The notes beneath the pieces were generated by a model, which was not told where the DNA came from, made no database searches, and saw only the letters and a list, made by a program, of their open reading frames with translations. Source: Dipteris shenzhenensis (taxonomy: Eukaryota; Polypodiophyta; Polypodiopsida; Gleicheniales). From it: a stretch of DNA of 64,000 nt. Positions 44,044 through 56,509 of this stretch are shown here, piece by piece; within the stretch, counting starts at the first letter, position 1; the number at the start of each line of letters is the position of its first letter. The stretch lies in NCBI GenBank assembly GCA_047967505.1, contig CM106538.1. The stretch is one strand, 5' to 3'. A program made the position numbers and the translations under genes.

Positions 44044-45600
44044 ATGTCTTTACTTGGCTAGGGAGGAAGAGGGAGATCTTCTTCAGAGTCATCTAGATTC
44101 TTTGTAAGCATATCATCACTCTTTATTACTTCATCCTCAAAATCCTTGTCCCAATCACCCCCCTGTTCTAGCTTGGGAATGAACTGGGGGCTGGGTTCAC
44201 GAGCTGATTCTGCCAATGCTTCGAAAGCATTTTTCATTGGTATGTCGAGTGCAGTATTGACTTCTAGTACTGATGAGACAACCTATTTTGGTTTAATCGG
44301 GATGGCTAGGCGCAATATAGTTTTCGCCTACTTAGGAATCTCAGGCTGTTTGGCTGTCCATTTTTTCGTTAGGACCTTTAGACTGATTAGAATTGTTTTT
44401 GGCCTTGAATCATTTTAACGGACAGCTCTTAACTATGTGGTTAGATAGATCACACAGAAAGCACGAGTTGGGAAGGTTATTATAGAGAACCTTTTGTTCT
44501 CTTAGTATTCCTACCCTCTGGTTAAGAATTACTATTGTATCAAGCAACTCCTCCACTACATCGAGTTGCACACAGACCTGGGGTTTACCTCTAGGATTAA
44601 TGAATTGTTCCCTTTCTACACTAACTACCTCTCCTAGACTACTGCATATTGATGCAGCTCGATTGCACGCACAATGAGAAGGCAAATCTAGAAGGTCTAC
44701 CCAAATTGGGAGAATCGTTAAGCATGGGTTATCTAGACTGAAGAAGGGAGAACACTTGTCAAGATAAAGAGGCTAGTTGCACACAATCCAGAGACCATGC
44801 AGTAAGACTCTTGCAGCATGTTCAACTTTCTCGAAGAGAAAAATGAAGTAGCCTCTATGGAGGAAACAAACATTGGTTACTAGATTGCCTCTCCTACTTC
44901 AGTTGGTTCTAAACCAATTTTCAATGAAAGCGGCTGGGGACGAGGACCATGTAGATATCCGATAAGTGCGTGCAATTCGAGCCATTCAACCGTTTTGTGA
45001 AGAAGATCATCAACTTGAGAAAAAATGGTTTTACCTGGTTAAAAATGCATCCTCTCTCTTGGAATGCTTGAACTCTTCTTTTGAAGGCCTATGCAGCATC
45101 AGATGATCGATTTCCTGCTTATGTTCCATTGGAGGTGAGGACGTCAACTTTGCAGGGGATCTTATTGGATGGCTGGCCTTCCTCTTGGGTCGACTTCATA
45201 GAGCTGTGGGCTAGGTCCCGTTCCTCTCTTCTTGTATGCCCACTTGTTTGAGAGCTGCTAGAAAGTTTTTTCTTTCTCTAAAGGGGATAGGGAAGAAGCC
45301 CCCTCTATTCTGTGTTGAAGAGCCCCCACATACGAGGTGCCAAGTGTTGAAGCTTGTTCAAGGCAACTAGAAGACGCTGTTTCGATGTTGAGAGAACCAT
45401 AACCTGTGGCCCTTTCAAGTCTGCTACCTCCACAACTGGCGATGGCAAAGGAGTTTCCTCAATCATTGGTTCCTCTTTGGGTTCCTTCTTGGGAACCAGC
45501 CGGAGAGGTCCATATATCTACTTCCATGTCCGACATTTGTCTAGGTTTGCACAGGCAAGTTGTCTACTAGCAGCGAGAAGGCAATGAGGTCTGTGAAGTT
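44044..45600 (-). pseudogene. LINE ORF1 half
   Basis: Minus strand. Best block 44685-44410: VCVQLDVVEELLDTIVILNQ then PNSCFLCDLSNHIVKSCPLK, a CCHC knuckle with the preceding helical region of plant LINE ORF1 proteins. It continues SPQFIPKLEQGGDWDKDFED toward 44090. The last ORF1 residues (GKPIVTAHSKRRLSTTKGPL) lie at 29220-29160 on the far side of gypsy-B. This shows that the LINE was one piece before gypsy-B entered. Confidence 0.7.
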
Positions 45601-45609
45601 AGGGCTGAA

Positions 45610-46390
45610 GTATTCTATTCCAAAAGAGGGAATGAGGGGTGCAACCACTATCACATCTTACATGTAGATGAGGAATTCTCAATGAGTGATGAGGGATAGA
45701 GTCACACATTTTGTCAATGAGGTTATCCAAAAAATCTTGTCTGGCTTTATGGTAATCCATAGAAAAACCACACCCTACTACCCCCAATGGAATGGACAAC
45801 CCGAATCCACCAACAAAATATTATGCATTTTCCTCACCAAGGTAGTAGAACCAACATAGTAGAACCACAATGTTCTGATTGGGTAGATAAACTAAATGCA
45901 GCCTTATGGGCATACCAAACCACACTCAAGGTCAGTACATGGAATATTCCTTTTCAATTGGTATACACCTTAAAGCTGTGGTCCCACTAGAATTTGTAAT
46001 ACCAAGCCTACGCATAGTAGTACAGGAATGCATGGGAGATCATGCATCCTTGAAAGAAAGACTCTATCAATTGGAGAAGCATACAAAGACCCCAGTTTAG
46101 TTTCCTACCACGCCATGACAACAGAAAGACGTAGAAGAAAGGCATGGTTTGATAGAAACCTTATAGCTAAATACATCAAGGAAGGCGACCTAGTCTTGCT
46201 ATACAATGCCAAAGTCCACAAGCAAACTCAAATATCTAGGTCAAGGACCTTATCGAATAAGAAAAATGAATCCCATCGGAGCTGTGTTGCTAGAAACATT
46301 GGATGGAGTCCAATTCAACAACCATAAACGGGAGCCGAGTGAAGCGCTACTACATCAACATGCAATCCATGCCAAAAAATAATGAAGATT
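45610..46390 (+). pseudogene. Gypsy-A integrase, second half
   Basis: Frames: ATTITSYM, THFVNEVIQ, TTPYYPQWNGQPESTNKILC (the target-DNA PYYP-NGQ-E block with catalytic Glu), ALWAYQTTLK, TERRRRKAWFDRNLIAKYIK and EGDLVLLYNAKVHK. It is the expected continuation of the integrase cut at 27106. The two ends are 18.5 kb apart with the LINE, gypsy-B and copia-C between them. No 3' LTR pair was resolved. Confidence 0.7.
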
Positions 46391-46399
46391 TGGAACCCC

Positions 46400-48250
46400 A
46401 AGTCTTCAATAGTTAGCACTAGATTGTTACACGTGCACTCACTAGCATATGCATGTTTTTGCACATATAGTTTACACTAGATTGTTTCATGCACACTCAT
46501 GGGATTGTACACTGAAGCACAATCAGGGTGTAGGAGTCCCTAATGATTCACAATTGATGTTTGATCACAACATCCAAAACTCCTTATACTCTAACATGTC
46601 AAATCTTGCCACCTAGAAGCTCTTCATAGCCATTGTGAGCTTTGATAGTGTCCAACCAGTGTGGAATGACTCTGGCATCTATACATTAGTGAGCATGGAG
46701 GTATTTGGCCACCACCCCTTCACTATGAACCATAACAAGCCTCTTTACATGTTGTGTGGTAGAAAACCCTCACGACTTTCGGCCTCTTGCTATTTGCAAT
46801 GATGCATTATTTGATACTTATATACTTTGCCCATTCCTTAAGAATAGTATATACCAGATTTTTTCATGTTTAAGGAATTATCTATTTGATTATGACTTGT
46901 GGGAATTTTTGAATATCTCCCTGACCTTTAACTACTCATGAATCTTACCTCTTGGCTTCATGCCATTACCGAAGCCTTTGAGCATGATTATGGAAAAGGG
47001 TGTAAGGGTCTCATTGAAGGTCCCCTACCATTGGATTCTTCTTTTATGGTTTCCCAGTAGCTGATCCCCTTTCCTAAACTGATAAGTATATGCAAGTGGG
47101 GCAAGTTTATTATGTTAAGAGGGAAATTTCACTCTTAAACACTCTCTTACTACAATTTGTTACTTGGGAATCATACACTTGCACTAAGGCACCCTTCTAC
47201 TTGGGATTCCTATACTTTAGACATGAAGTCCATTGCTTGAAAAGAAGAGTATAAAGATGACATTTCCTTTATTGTAGAGATTGATGACTTTGTTAGGTTT
47301 AGGATTTGGGTGACTTTGGTAGGATCGTATTTTGCAAAAGTACCTTTGGAATTCCCCTTTGGAATTTATTTCATTTTCTTTGTTGAGGGACAAGTCCCAA
47401 GGTTAAGGAGGCATTAAGCCTAAATATTGATAATTGGGATTTTATGACACCTCATTTTCATGGTACTTCCCATTGTTATAATTTTGATGTATGCATAAAT
47501 TTAATTATGATACTAGTAATTATAAAATGCCTATAAGTATATGGAGGTGATGGAGTCCCAAACAAGTAATAAGTAAGAATCTCAAATAAACCATGACTGT
47601 GGGAGTCCAAGGGCTTGGAGCAGCTTCACTTGTTGTTGACGGGACGGGTAGAGAAGAAGGTCTGTTGCAAGACAGGGGCTATGCAAAATCTCAAGATGAT
47701 TCTACAAAAATGTCTATAGCCTCAACAACGAGACCCTTGCCAAACATCACAGCCATCTCCTCATGCACAAATATCACACTTTCATACAAATAGATCTACA
47801 AGTTTCAATGATCTAGGTGCAATCCCATCCAACATGAATGCTGGATAGAAAGAAATGTTAGCCTTAGCAATGAGACCCCCACCAAACCTCTTCCTCTGAA
47901 GATTCGATGACGAAGTCTACAGCCTTAGCAATGAGATCCCCTCCAAAATTCATGGCCATCTACCTCTCCTCAAGTGGATATAAGCTTCTTAGCTACATAC
48001 CAAAATTTGTGCAAGCTTACAACATCAACGGCTGGCATGCCATAAGTTCAACAGCCACTGGGTTACACGCATGACATCCCAACTCTGAAATCAAAATAAG
48101 CCATAACTCGAGGACGTGTAGTAAAATGGATTCGGGAGTATGTTGTCTCTATGCTAACATGGACTTAGGTAGCACAACATATGTGTGTAGAGTAGCAGCA
48201 AAAATCCGCTTATATTTTCATAAGGCTAGGAATGATCCCTCTTAGGAATC
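46400..48250. other. Gene-free stretch, probably gypsy-A 3' flank
   Basis: No supported gene. Around 47370-47440 the text gttgagggacaagtccc...aaggaggcattaagcc looks like the end of a gypsy internal region, but no LTR partner was found. Confidence 0.4.
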
Positions 48251-48251
48251 C

Positions 48252-48489
48252 AACTTGCATGTTCTACATGCAAGTTCTACATACAATTCCTACTTGCAGT
48301 TTCTACATGCAACTCCTACATGCAACTCCTACATGCAAGTTCTACATGCAACTCCTACATGCAACTCCTACATGCAAGTTCTACATATAAGTCCTACATG
48401 CAATCCTACATGTGATTCCTACATGCATGTTCTACATGCGAGTTCTATATGCAACTCCTACATGCAACTTCTAGATGCAATCTCTACAT
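48252..48489. repeat. 13-bp minisatellite
   Basis: About 18 tandem units of ctacatgcaactc with variants (ctacatgcaagtt, ctacatgcatgtt). Spaced exactly 13 bp, so it reads through all frames; the ORF across it is not a gene. Confidence 0.9.
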
Positions 48490-48569
48490 TAGAGAGAGAA
48501 TGTCTTACAATTCCTACATGTAGAGAGAGAAGCTCTCCAACATGTATACATACCCCATAATGGAATGAA

Positions 48570-49715
48570 GCCCATACTCTTTGGGGCATTGTGTTGAGTT
48601 CTACTTTGGTATTCCAAGCAATTGTCTCCAAGTGTCTATGCTTCCTTGCACTCCACGTCCAAAAGCATGTCCTAACCTTGCAACTCCTCCCCTCTCCTCC
48701 AGCCTTAAAACCCCTCTACTCCCTCTCCTCCTCCCTTCTCCTCCCAATTACTCCTCCCTTCTCCTCCCTTCTCCTCCTCCCTTCTCTTCCCTCCTTCTCC
48801 TCCCTTCTCCATCCTCTCCTCCTCCCTTCTCCTCCCTCCTCCTCCTCCCTTCTCCACCCTCTCCTCCTCCCCGATGCTCTTATACCGTCCTCCTCTCCTA
48901 CTCCTATGTGCCCCATAAACCCTTAGTCCCTCAACCCTTTACCTCCATGATCTATGAGGGAGAAGAGTTCTCCACCATGTACTCTACCGTGAACCTTGGA
49001 TCCTCCTTCTAAACCCTGAACCTCTTCTAAACCCTAGAACCTCCTTCTAAACCTTGGAACCTCCTTCTGAACCTTGAACCTCCCTCTAGCCCTTAAATTC
49101 CTCTGTTAGTGGTGTCTCCAAAAGATTGAAAAACACCTACACATATCCACTCTTAGCAATGGGAATGCCAAGGGCGGACTTAAATTTGATTGATGTCGAA
49201 AAATGAAGAGATAGTACAAAACATGCAAATAGCCGAGACAATCGTTTGTAGAGTAGAAATATTGCATATAGTTTGTATTTCAATAGAAGCAACAACAACC
49301 CACATGCAAGAGGTGGCGATCAGCTTATAACAACATCCGATGGTATTCTAACCTTAATCAAATAACAATCAGAAAACAGACATAGTCTGAGAAATGATGT
49401 GGTGGGTAAGGCCACTACTACATGCTATTAGGGACAGTTATAACTATCCCTACAGTTATAAAAATACCTACTACTTGCTATTGTAACCCCTTGGTTGAGG
49501 TTGGGGTCATCCTCAACATCCTCCTAAACACTTCAAACCCCAATGAATGCAAAAGCCTTCATTACCCCAATCATGATGATGCACATTGCTTTCACACATG
49601 CATGCACTATGTTTGCTTACCACACTTAAGCCTACGTCTCTCACCAAAATATGACCCAAGGTCCTAAGCTACACTTATACTACAAATGACAACACCAATA
49701 TATCTGTAGGTGACA
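48570..49715 (+). repeat. Dispersed repeat, forward copy, with CTCCTCCCTT tract
   Basis: Includes a polypyrimidine minisatellite (about 48718-48885) and repeated gaacctccttctaaacc words. Its parts recur in reverse order and complement at 54020-54850: for example gcatgtcctaaccttgca against tgcaagggtaagggcatgc, and ctctcaccaaaatatgaccc with its complement near 54090. Confidence 0.55.
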
Positions 49716-49734
49716 AAAAGTCTTGGAAACTTGC

Positions 49735-49885
49735 ATATTGAGAATACCCTACTCTTCTTATGGAAGCTGTGGGAAAGAGGAATTTTGTGGGAGTTGTCTT
49801 GGTAAGATACAACTCAATGATCCTAGTTTGGACTCGTTTGAACTCACTGAAGTGGTTGGCCTTGGCGCTCTTGTGGAGGTTGAGA
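49735..49885 (-). pseudogene. Gypsy-A-type linker fragment in opposite orientation
   Basis: Minus strand contains caccacttcagtgagttcaa-type text, nearly identical to 24650-24750 on the plus strand (ccacttcagtgagttcaaac, gttgtatcttaccaag). It encodes HFSEFKRVQTRI(I/V)ELYLTK in both. It shows a second copy of the family A element on the other strand. Confidence 0.7.
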
Positions 49886-49889
49886 AATG

Positions 49890-52500
49890 GGAGTGGATGT
49901 TGATGTTGATGCTTGAATTTTGGGCCAGTTCGTAGTTCTTAGCACATCTTGTTGGGTTGAATCATCACCAAATAACCCTTTGTAAGTGTATTGCATCCAG
50001 ATTTTGCCAAGAATTCTCTCTACGATAATATTTTTATTTGTCTATCATAACATAGCTTCCTATGTGTCTCTACATTATAATATTTTATTGCATTGGTTCT
50101 AATCTTGGCACATGACACATTATCCAGGCACCTAGGTGTAGAACATCTACAAAGATTGTGCTATTCTTATTTTGCAACCACACACTACCCATGGTTTCTT
50201 TCAAATGGCACTGATACCTTGATGCCTTGCTTTACAATTGTGCTAAACTCATTGTTTCCTATTGAATATGTTCAAGGATCCATGCCGTGTAATAGAGAAA
50301 TGCTAGTAGAGTCAATTTTTGTTAATTCCATCAATGGATTGTTGCAAATTCACCCGATTTCCAAATTTACCAAGTGGACATAGAGTGGAGGAGACCATTT
50401 TGAAAACAAGTTCAAACCCAACAAGAAAGTTTAATTTTTTTGAAGAGTGTGTTGATCACTTGCATTGTTAGCCTAAGCCCCTTAGGATAAGTTGGCCTCG
50501 TTCTTTTTTTCTACACTCCTATCCTCACCACATTTATCTCCTATTATCATAATTTCTTTGACTCATGAAATCCCTTGGAATCATTACTTCCCTCCTTATC
50601 CAGGTCTGGGAAAATCCCTTCAAAGCCTACACATTCATCTTCACATTAGCCTTCTTTGATTATTTGATAATCCATAAAGAATCCTCATTCATCCTCCCCC
50701 CACTTGCTTATTCAACATGTAAATTATACTAAGAAGGAAGTGTAAGTCCAAGCTAAAGAATCTACAATTATGTTGCCTTTGGCATCACTTGGTCTTGAGG
50801 ATTTTCTTCTGCTATTCATGCTATTATATCCACTTTGTTTTCCTTTCTTATAGCCTATTTTGATATGCTTTTAAGGAAGCCTATTGATGGAATCTTATGT
50901 AAACCTCCATTCCACTTTTATCTAAGGGGTCTAGATATGTGAAATCTCAAATGGCTCATTAACATGGTTGTCAACTTGCTCTCTAGGAAAGCGCTTTGAA
51001 TACTAATGTGCAGGTCACTTTGGAGAAGAAATAGGATGATTAAACTTGTGCAAATGAGTCAAAATAGATTGAGCAAATGTGCAAGAAACTTTGGAGAAGA
51101 ATTAAGAGGAACAAAGTTGTGCAAATAATAAAAATTGTTTGTAAATTTTGTGCATCTCTATTGCACTCATTGATAAATCTAATTTAAATACGATTTTTAT
51201 TACAAGAGGGAAAAAAACAAATAAGAGAAATATGGTTTCATTTGGGGTTCATCACAATTCCTCTTCATATATCAAAGCACTATTTCCTTTTATGACCAAA
51301 GAATTGGACTCCAAAGTGGTGGGATTTGTAAAACAATGATCAATAAATAGATAAAGTACATCATCATCAGTGTTTGAATTAGTACATGTGACATTATGAA
51401 ATTGCTCTTCACCTCTCATGTCCATTGTGTCTAGCTTTCAATCTTAGGCTTCAATAAAACACATGAATTAAAAAAAGGACAATAGGCTAAAAATATATAT
51501 TCTTGCTTCCCATTTAGAGTATTTATAATTGCATATTCCAAAAAGAAAAGAGCCACCATCTAGAGGGGGTAGATTAGACCCCATGAGGCATCGCTCTCTC
51601 TTCTCTCTCCCTTATTTCTTTTTTTCCTTTGCTCTTTGCATTATGATTTTTTCATGGCTCATCAATTTGTGTTATGGTTAATCTTTGATTTTTGTAACAA
51701 TGGTATCAACTCAAAGCACTAATACCACTATGGCCCATATTGGTCATAGCTTCAAAAACTCTATTGTACAATGTTATGACGATGGAAGGATTATATTGGG
51801 TGACACCATTATACAATAGATAATTTGGAGTGCAAATGGCCTCTTGACATCCATGCACTTACAACCAACCAAAATGTTTGTCCAAGGAATCTGAATTGCT
51901 GTTTGCAAGGTCATTTGGATTAGAAAGTTATAAAATGGCTTCATCAAGGGGGAAAGTTAGATGATTCTTATAGGATACCACACCAACCTCAAAAATTAAG
52001 AATAATAGGGTGCAATGGAATGTCAAAATCATCTTCCAAAAGGAGATCCCCATAAAAAAATGACATGGTCAGGATGGGATATGTGTAGTGTGAGTGCTTT
52101 TCTAATAAGGTTAGTATTGTGTGTGGGGAAAGTGGGCAGTGAGATATAAATGACCTTGGAAGAAGGTGTCTATGAGTGCATTAAAGTGAAAGTGCAAAGT
52201 GCATTCTATGGTTTGTGGGTGAAGAGCCTGGGTGATCAAGTGAGTTGATGCCATGAGCAACTTGCCGACCTCTTTCTCTTGTTGGGGATCCATTTTAGAA
52301 GATACTTGTGGACCCTACTATGCATTCTATAGCTTTTCCTTGAGATCTTGAATCCACTTTTTGAAATGGTGTGCATTTGTTTGATGTGCCACATATTGGG
52401 TAGTCGTTCTTGTTCAATAGCATGGAAATGCCACTGTGTAGTTTTATTCGACTATGGCCTTATAATTTTGAATTTCTATTTTGGCACTTGCATGAGCTTC
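49890..52500. other. Gene-free AT-rich stretch
   Basis: Nothing supported. The 96-codon frame at 50093-50383 has no recognised domain; 50400-52100 has no long frame on either strand. Confidence 0.5.
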
Positions 52501-52537
52501 CTGGCATTATTTCTCTAATTGATCAGCCCTTGTTCAC

Positions 52538-53537
52538 TCAAACTCCAATTCTTCCTTTTCCTGGTGGCATCATGGCCTCCAAACCAAATGCAAGGCTAAA
52601 GGGCATGCAGTTGGTGGCAACTTTATATGCAATGCGGTAGGCCCATAATGGCCGCATAAGTTTATGTTCCCAATAGCTTTTGCTAGCCTCCACCATGCAT
52701 GTCATTGTATTACACATAGTTTTATTTGTGCTCTTGGCATCACTGTGTGACCTAGGATAATAAGGCATAGATATTGTATGGATGATCATGAATTCACTCA
52801 TCAAGATCATAATTGTTTCATTGATGAAACTATGGTTCTAGCATCCGCCTTTCTTGTGGCCTTAGCCTCTGCCCACTCTGTCAAGTAATCAGTCTCACGA
52901 CAAAATATACCGCGCTTGTGTGCTCTTGGAAACTAGACTTATTGGGCCGATAAAATCAATATCCCAATTTTGAAGGGTTGATAGGTGAGCACACTGGTAA
53001 GAGGCATTCTAACCCTTTCCCATGGCATATTGGCTCTCTAACATAGATCACAATGTTTAACAAATTTAACCGCATCTCCAAAAAGGGTAGGCCACCATAG
53101 GCCTACTTGTAATACCAGGTAGTAATTTTGGCAGCAAACTGGCCACCGTCTATCGTGGAATTTGCTTCTTCAAGGATATTTAGAAATTCACCTTTGCGCA
53201 CACACCATTTCTTGATGCTGTCTTTTTCCAATCGATATAGTGATCTGACAATCAATTGGTATGGGGCTACATTCTTGATCAATTTCTGTGCTCTGCCTTT
53301 GTTAAGGGGTCTATCATGGGGAAATTCATAAACTAGACATTTCTTGCATAGTACACGTGTATTCTTGTGGATAAGGGAATTGTTGATAAGATCATTGTTG
53401 GATTGTTGCTCTTGGTTGGTCATCCTCATGATTAAATAGATCAAATGTTTGTTACATCCTTCAAGAAGATTGAATACAATTATGTGTTCACTTTGGAAAA
53501 GATAATGGATCTTGTGAAAGAATCTTATACTTCTCAT
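52538..53537 (-). pseudogene. Ty3/gypsy integrase, minus strand
   Basis: Minus strand: YQLIVRSLYRLEKDSIKKWC, zinc region remnant GLWWPTLFGDAVKFVKHCDL C, then YLTEWAEAKATRKADARTI (core), ISMPYYPRSHSDAKSTNK (PYYP block), SYWEHKLMRPLWAYRIAYKV and PFSLAFGLEAMMP. Four or more stops/frameshifts. The flanking order does not allow it to be joined with certainty to the family A fragment at 49.8 kb. Confidence 0.75.
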
Positions 53538-53699
53538 TCTGAGATTTATCTTGAAAGAGACTTATGATTTCAGGAGATTCATTCAAAGTGGTGAAGGTGA
53601 GGAATGTTATACAAAGAAATTGAATGACTTGATCTTTTAGCATCAATTTATCATAAAGATAAAGCATTTCAAAGTGCATATGTATATAGTAAGCAATAG

Positions 53700-54010
53700 A
53701 TCTCCTCTAGATTGGATCCCATGGGCGGCTTACAATTTTTGTCATTCCTTCCAGTCCGTCTCTTCCTTACCTTGGTGCATGGCACTCTCTTTGAAGATGA
53801 GAAGAGGTCACTAAAATGTGGGTAGTTTCCATACAAGATTTGAAGGTTATATGTGTAATTTCTTTCTCAAGAGGATCGTCGTAGACATCCATTTTGGATA
53901 GCAAAAGTAGTAGAAAGTCAAAAGTCTATGTAGGGCAATTGACTTCCAATATTATGCAATGGATTAGGTCTCCACATGTGTTGTCTCTGTTTATCCCATG
54001 TGTAGGTTCT
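53700..54010. other. Gene-free interval
   Basis: No frame or repeat recognised. Confidence 0.4.
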
Positions 54011-54019
54011 GAGGGTGTT

Positions 54020-54850
54020 GGTCACCTACAGTCGTGTCATTGCTCGTTGTGGCATAGGTGTTCACAAGTGTAGCTTAGGTCCTCGGGTCATGTTCTGGTG
54101 AGAGGTGTAGGCTAAAGCATGGAAATCAGATCTCATGCACGTGTGGGTGAGAAAGACGGCTTGATCATAACAATTGATGGAGGCTCTGCCTCTATAGGAG
54201 TTCAAGGGTTTAGAAGGGGATTTCAGGGTTCAAAAGAGGGACATGGTTGAGAGACCTAACTAGGAGTTCCAGGGTTCAGAGGGGATTGCAGGGTTTAGGA
54301 GGAGTCCAAGGTTGAGGAGTGAAGAGCTAGTCTCCTTCGCAGATTCGAGGGGTAAGGGTTGAGGAGGATGGACAAGGAAGGAGGAGGAAGAGAGAGGAGA
54401 GTGGAGGAGGAGGGAGGCGGAGAAGGAGGAGGGAGGAGGAGGAAGGAGGAGGGAGGAGGAGGAGGAGGAGGAGGAGGAGGGAGGAAGGAGGAGGAGATGG
54501 GAGGAGGAGGAGGGAGGAGGAGGAGGAGGAGGGAGGAGGAGAAGGAGGAGGAAGGAGGAGGAGGGAGGAAGGAGGAGGGAGTACAAGGGTAGAGAGTGCA
54601 AGGGTAAGGGCATGCTAGAACACGATAGTGTAAGAGAGCATGGACACAATGGAGATCAATCGCATATTTCGAAGGTACCTCTGTGGTGGGACCTCTTTTG
54701 TAGGAGAGATTTTGAACAGGAGTCCCTCCACTTTTGGGGTGGACCTTTTGGGTCTCTACACAAAGTGGGGAGACCTTTTGGGTCTCTACACAAAGTGAAG
54801 GGACTTTTTGGGTCTTTGCACAAAGTGGAGGGACCTGCAAAAGTGTAGGC
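54020..54850 (-). repeat. Dispersed repeat, inverted copy, with GGAGGA tract
   Basis: Inverted relative of 48570-49715. Contains a (GGA)n-rich purine run at about 54366-54590 that matches in position the CTCCTCCC tract of the other copy, and a threefold direct repeat of about 30 bp (gaccttttgggtctctacac) at 54745-54835. Confidence 0.6.
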
Positions 54851-55099
54851 TTTTAGTCTTTCTCTCTCTAGATTTAGTCTTTTTCTCTCTAGATCCTAAT
54901 TTTGCAAGTATGATTGGATCTTTTCTAGAGAGGATTTCAGCTATCCTCATCCCTTACGATTTATCATACCATATTTTAGGCTCAAGGTATTACAAGCGGA
55001 GCTTTGCCGTTACTCTACACACACAATGCTCTCATAGTTGTTGTCCTAGACTACACTTCTGGCCCTTTCACAAGGTTAACACTAACAACCTCTATAGAA

Positions 55100-56500
55100 A
55101 TTGATATCCATAGTCAAATCATAGCTCTAAAACACATGAAGATTGAACAATAAGCAATTGGCAAAACAATTACTACGTTCGAGTCCTCGTTTATGGTGGC
55201 ATGTGTATTTTGCAACTAATTCTAAATACGGCATTCTTTAGGGATGTATATATAATGTAATAGGAACATCTGACCTAGATCAGTGGATATAATGTAATAT
55301 ATACTGAACTTAGAAGTCAGGGGACGTGCTCAAAATTTTAGAATAAAGCCATTAGCTGACATTAATCGTAAAGTGACAAGCTGGTTAAGCTGCAAGGAAA
55401 GTGTATATTTGAGACATTTTCCACACGTGAATGCCTTTCTTGAAATAGAAGAATTATACCTTAGGACAATAAGTAGTGCTTTATTTCAATCATTATTTTG
55501 ACAATGAAGTGCTTTTAACTCTATAATTCAAAGTTAATGGGTTTTGACCTCCATATTTGGCTTTAAAAGATTTTGAATTCCATTCATTAGGCTAACTTCT
55601 AAGAATTCCATTGTTATCTAAATAGGGGGTCTTTATATTATTCTAAAATTTATTTTTTCACAAATACCAAGCCAAACCTCCTTCATGTGCACAAGGGGAG
55701 GTTGGGTAGTATGATGGTGTGCTACGTGTACTAATGCTAAGTGCATGCGTTGTGTTTCGATACAAGTATTAAAGGTGGTCTATGAGTAGGATTATCATAA
55801 TTCTTGGAGAAGAAAATTTTCACGCGACCATCAAGGCAATTGGTGCCTAAACAAAAAGCTCTTTGGTGTACAACCATTAAACCTGTGACAATTGTGGCCA
55901 AGGATTGGCATAAAATTGTGCACAATTTTTGGTGGCTTCACTCTATTTAACTTTTTCTTTTTAGACTTGGTTACCTCCCTCTTTTTCAAGTGAGGGGAAA
56001 ACGGCATATAGTTCACTTTGCTCACGTTTGAATTGCATTTCTTACCTTACCTTGCTATGTTTTAGAGTCTTAAAAACAAAAAACAATTTCAAGCACTGTA
56101 CTTAATGCAAGCGGCAACACGAGAATCCAAGCATTGGCGATACAACTATGTAGTATGGTCAAAGAGAGGAAAAACTTTGAGAGGTGCCATTAACAACCCT
56201 ATCTAGTCTAGATGATACACGATACAAAGTTAGATCAACCCGATTGAAGTGAGTAAATTGCTGTAGTGTAATTCATGGCTGCAAGTATAAGAAAACAAAA
56301 TTACATGATCGTGTACAAGCCTATGAGCACTGATGCTGTCGAGAATGTAATAGCAATAAAGAGCACTTTACAATCAGCGCCACCCTGTATGTTGATGAGC
56401 TGACAACCACTAAGGGAGCTCCTACTAGGAGCACCCCATATGTATAATTGTATATGTACTGTGTAGAATGCTAATTTTAGGTCATGTTCGATTACATTTC
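55100..56500. other. Gene-free 3' flank of the coiled-coil gene
   Basis: No supported gene or repeat. The part near 56500-56300 is probably the 3' untranslated and termination region of the minus-strand gene; no canonical poly(A) hexamer stands out. Confidence 0.4.
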
Positions 56501-56509
56501 TAACAGAAC

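Noticed and set aside
48252-48489. CRISPR array
   Set aside because: Units are contiguous 13-bp repeats without unique spacers, in a plant genome.
48581-49012. 143-codon Pro/Ser-rich ORF
   Set aside because: Reads through a CTCCTCCC tract in a dispersed repeat; no domain or start context.
50093-50383. 96-codon ORF
   Set aside because: Open frame without recognisable motif, promoter or splice partners in AT-rich DNA.
54260-54840. 181- and 129-codon Pro/Ser-rich minus-strand ORFs
   Set aside because: Produced by the GGAGGA tract; the inverted relative at 48.7 kb shows the same artefact.
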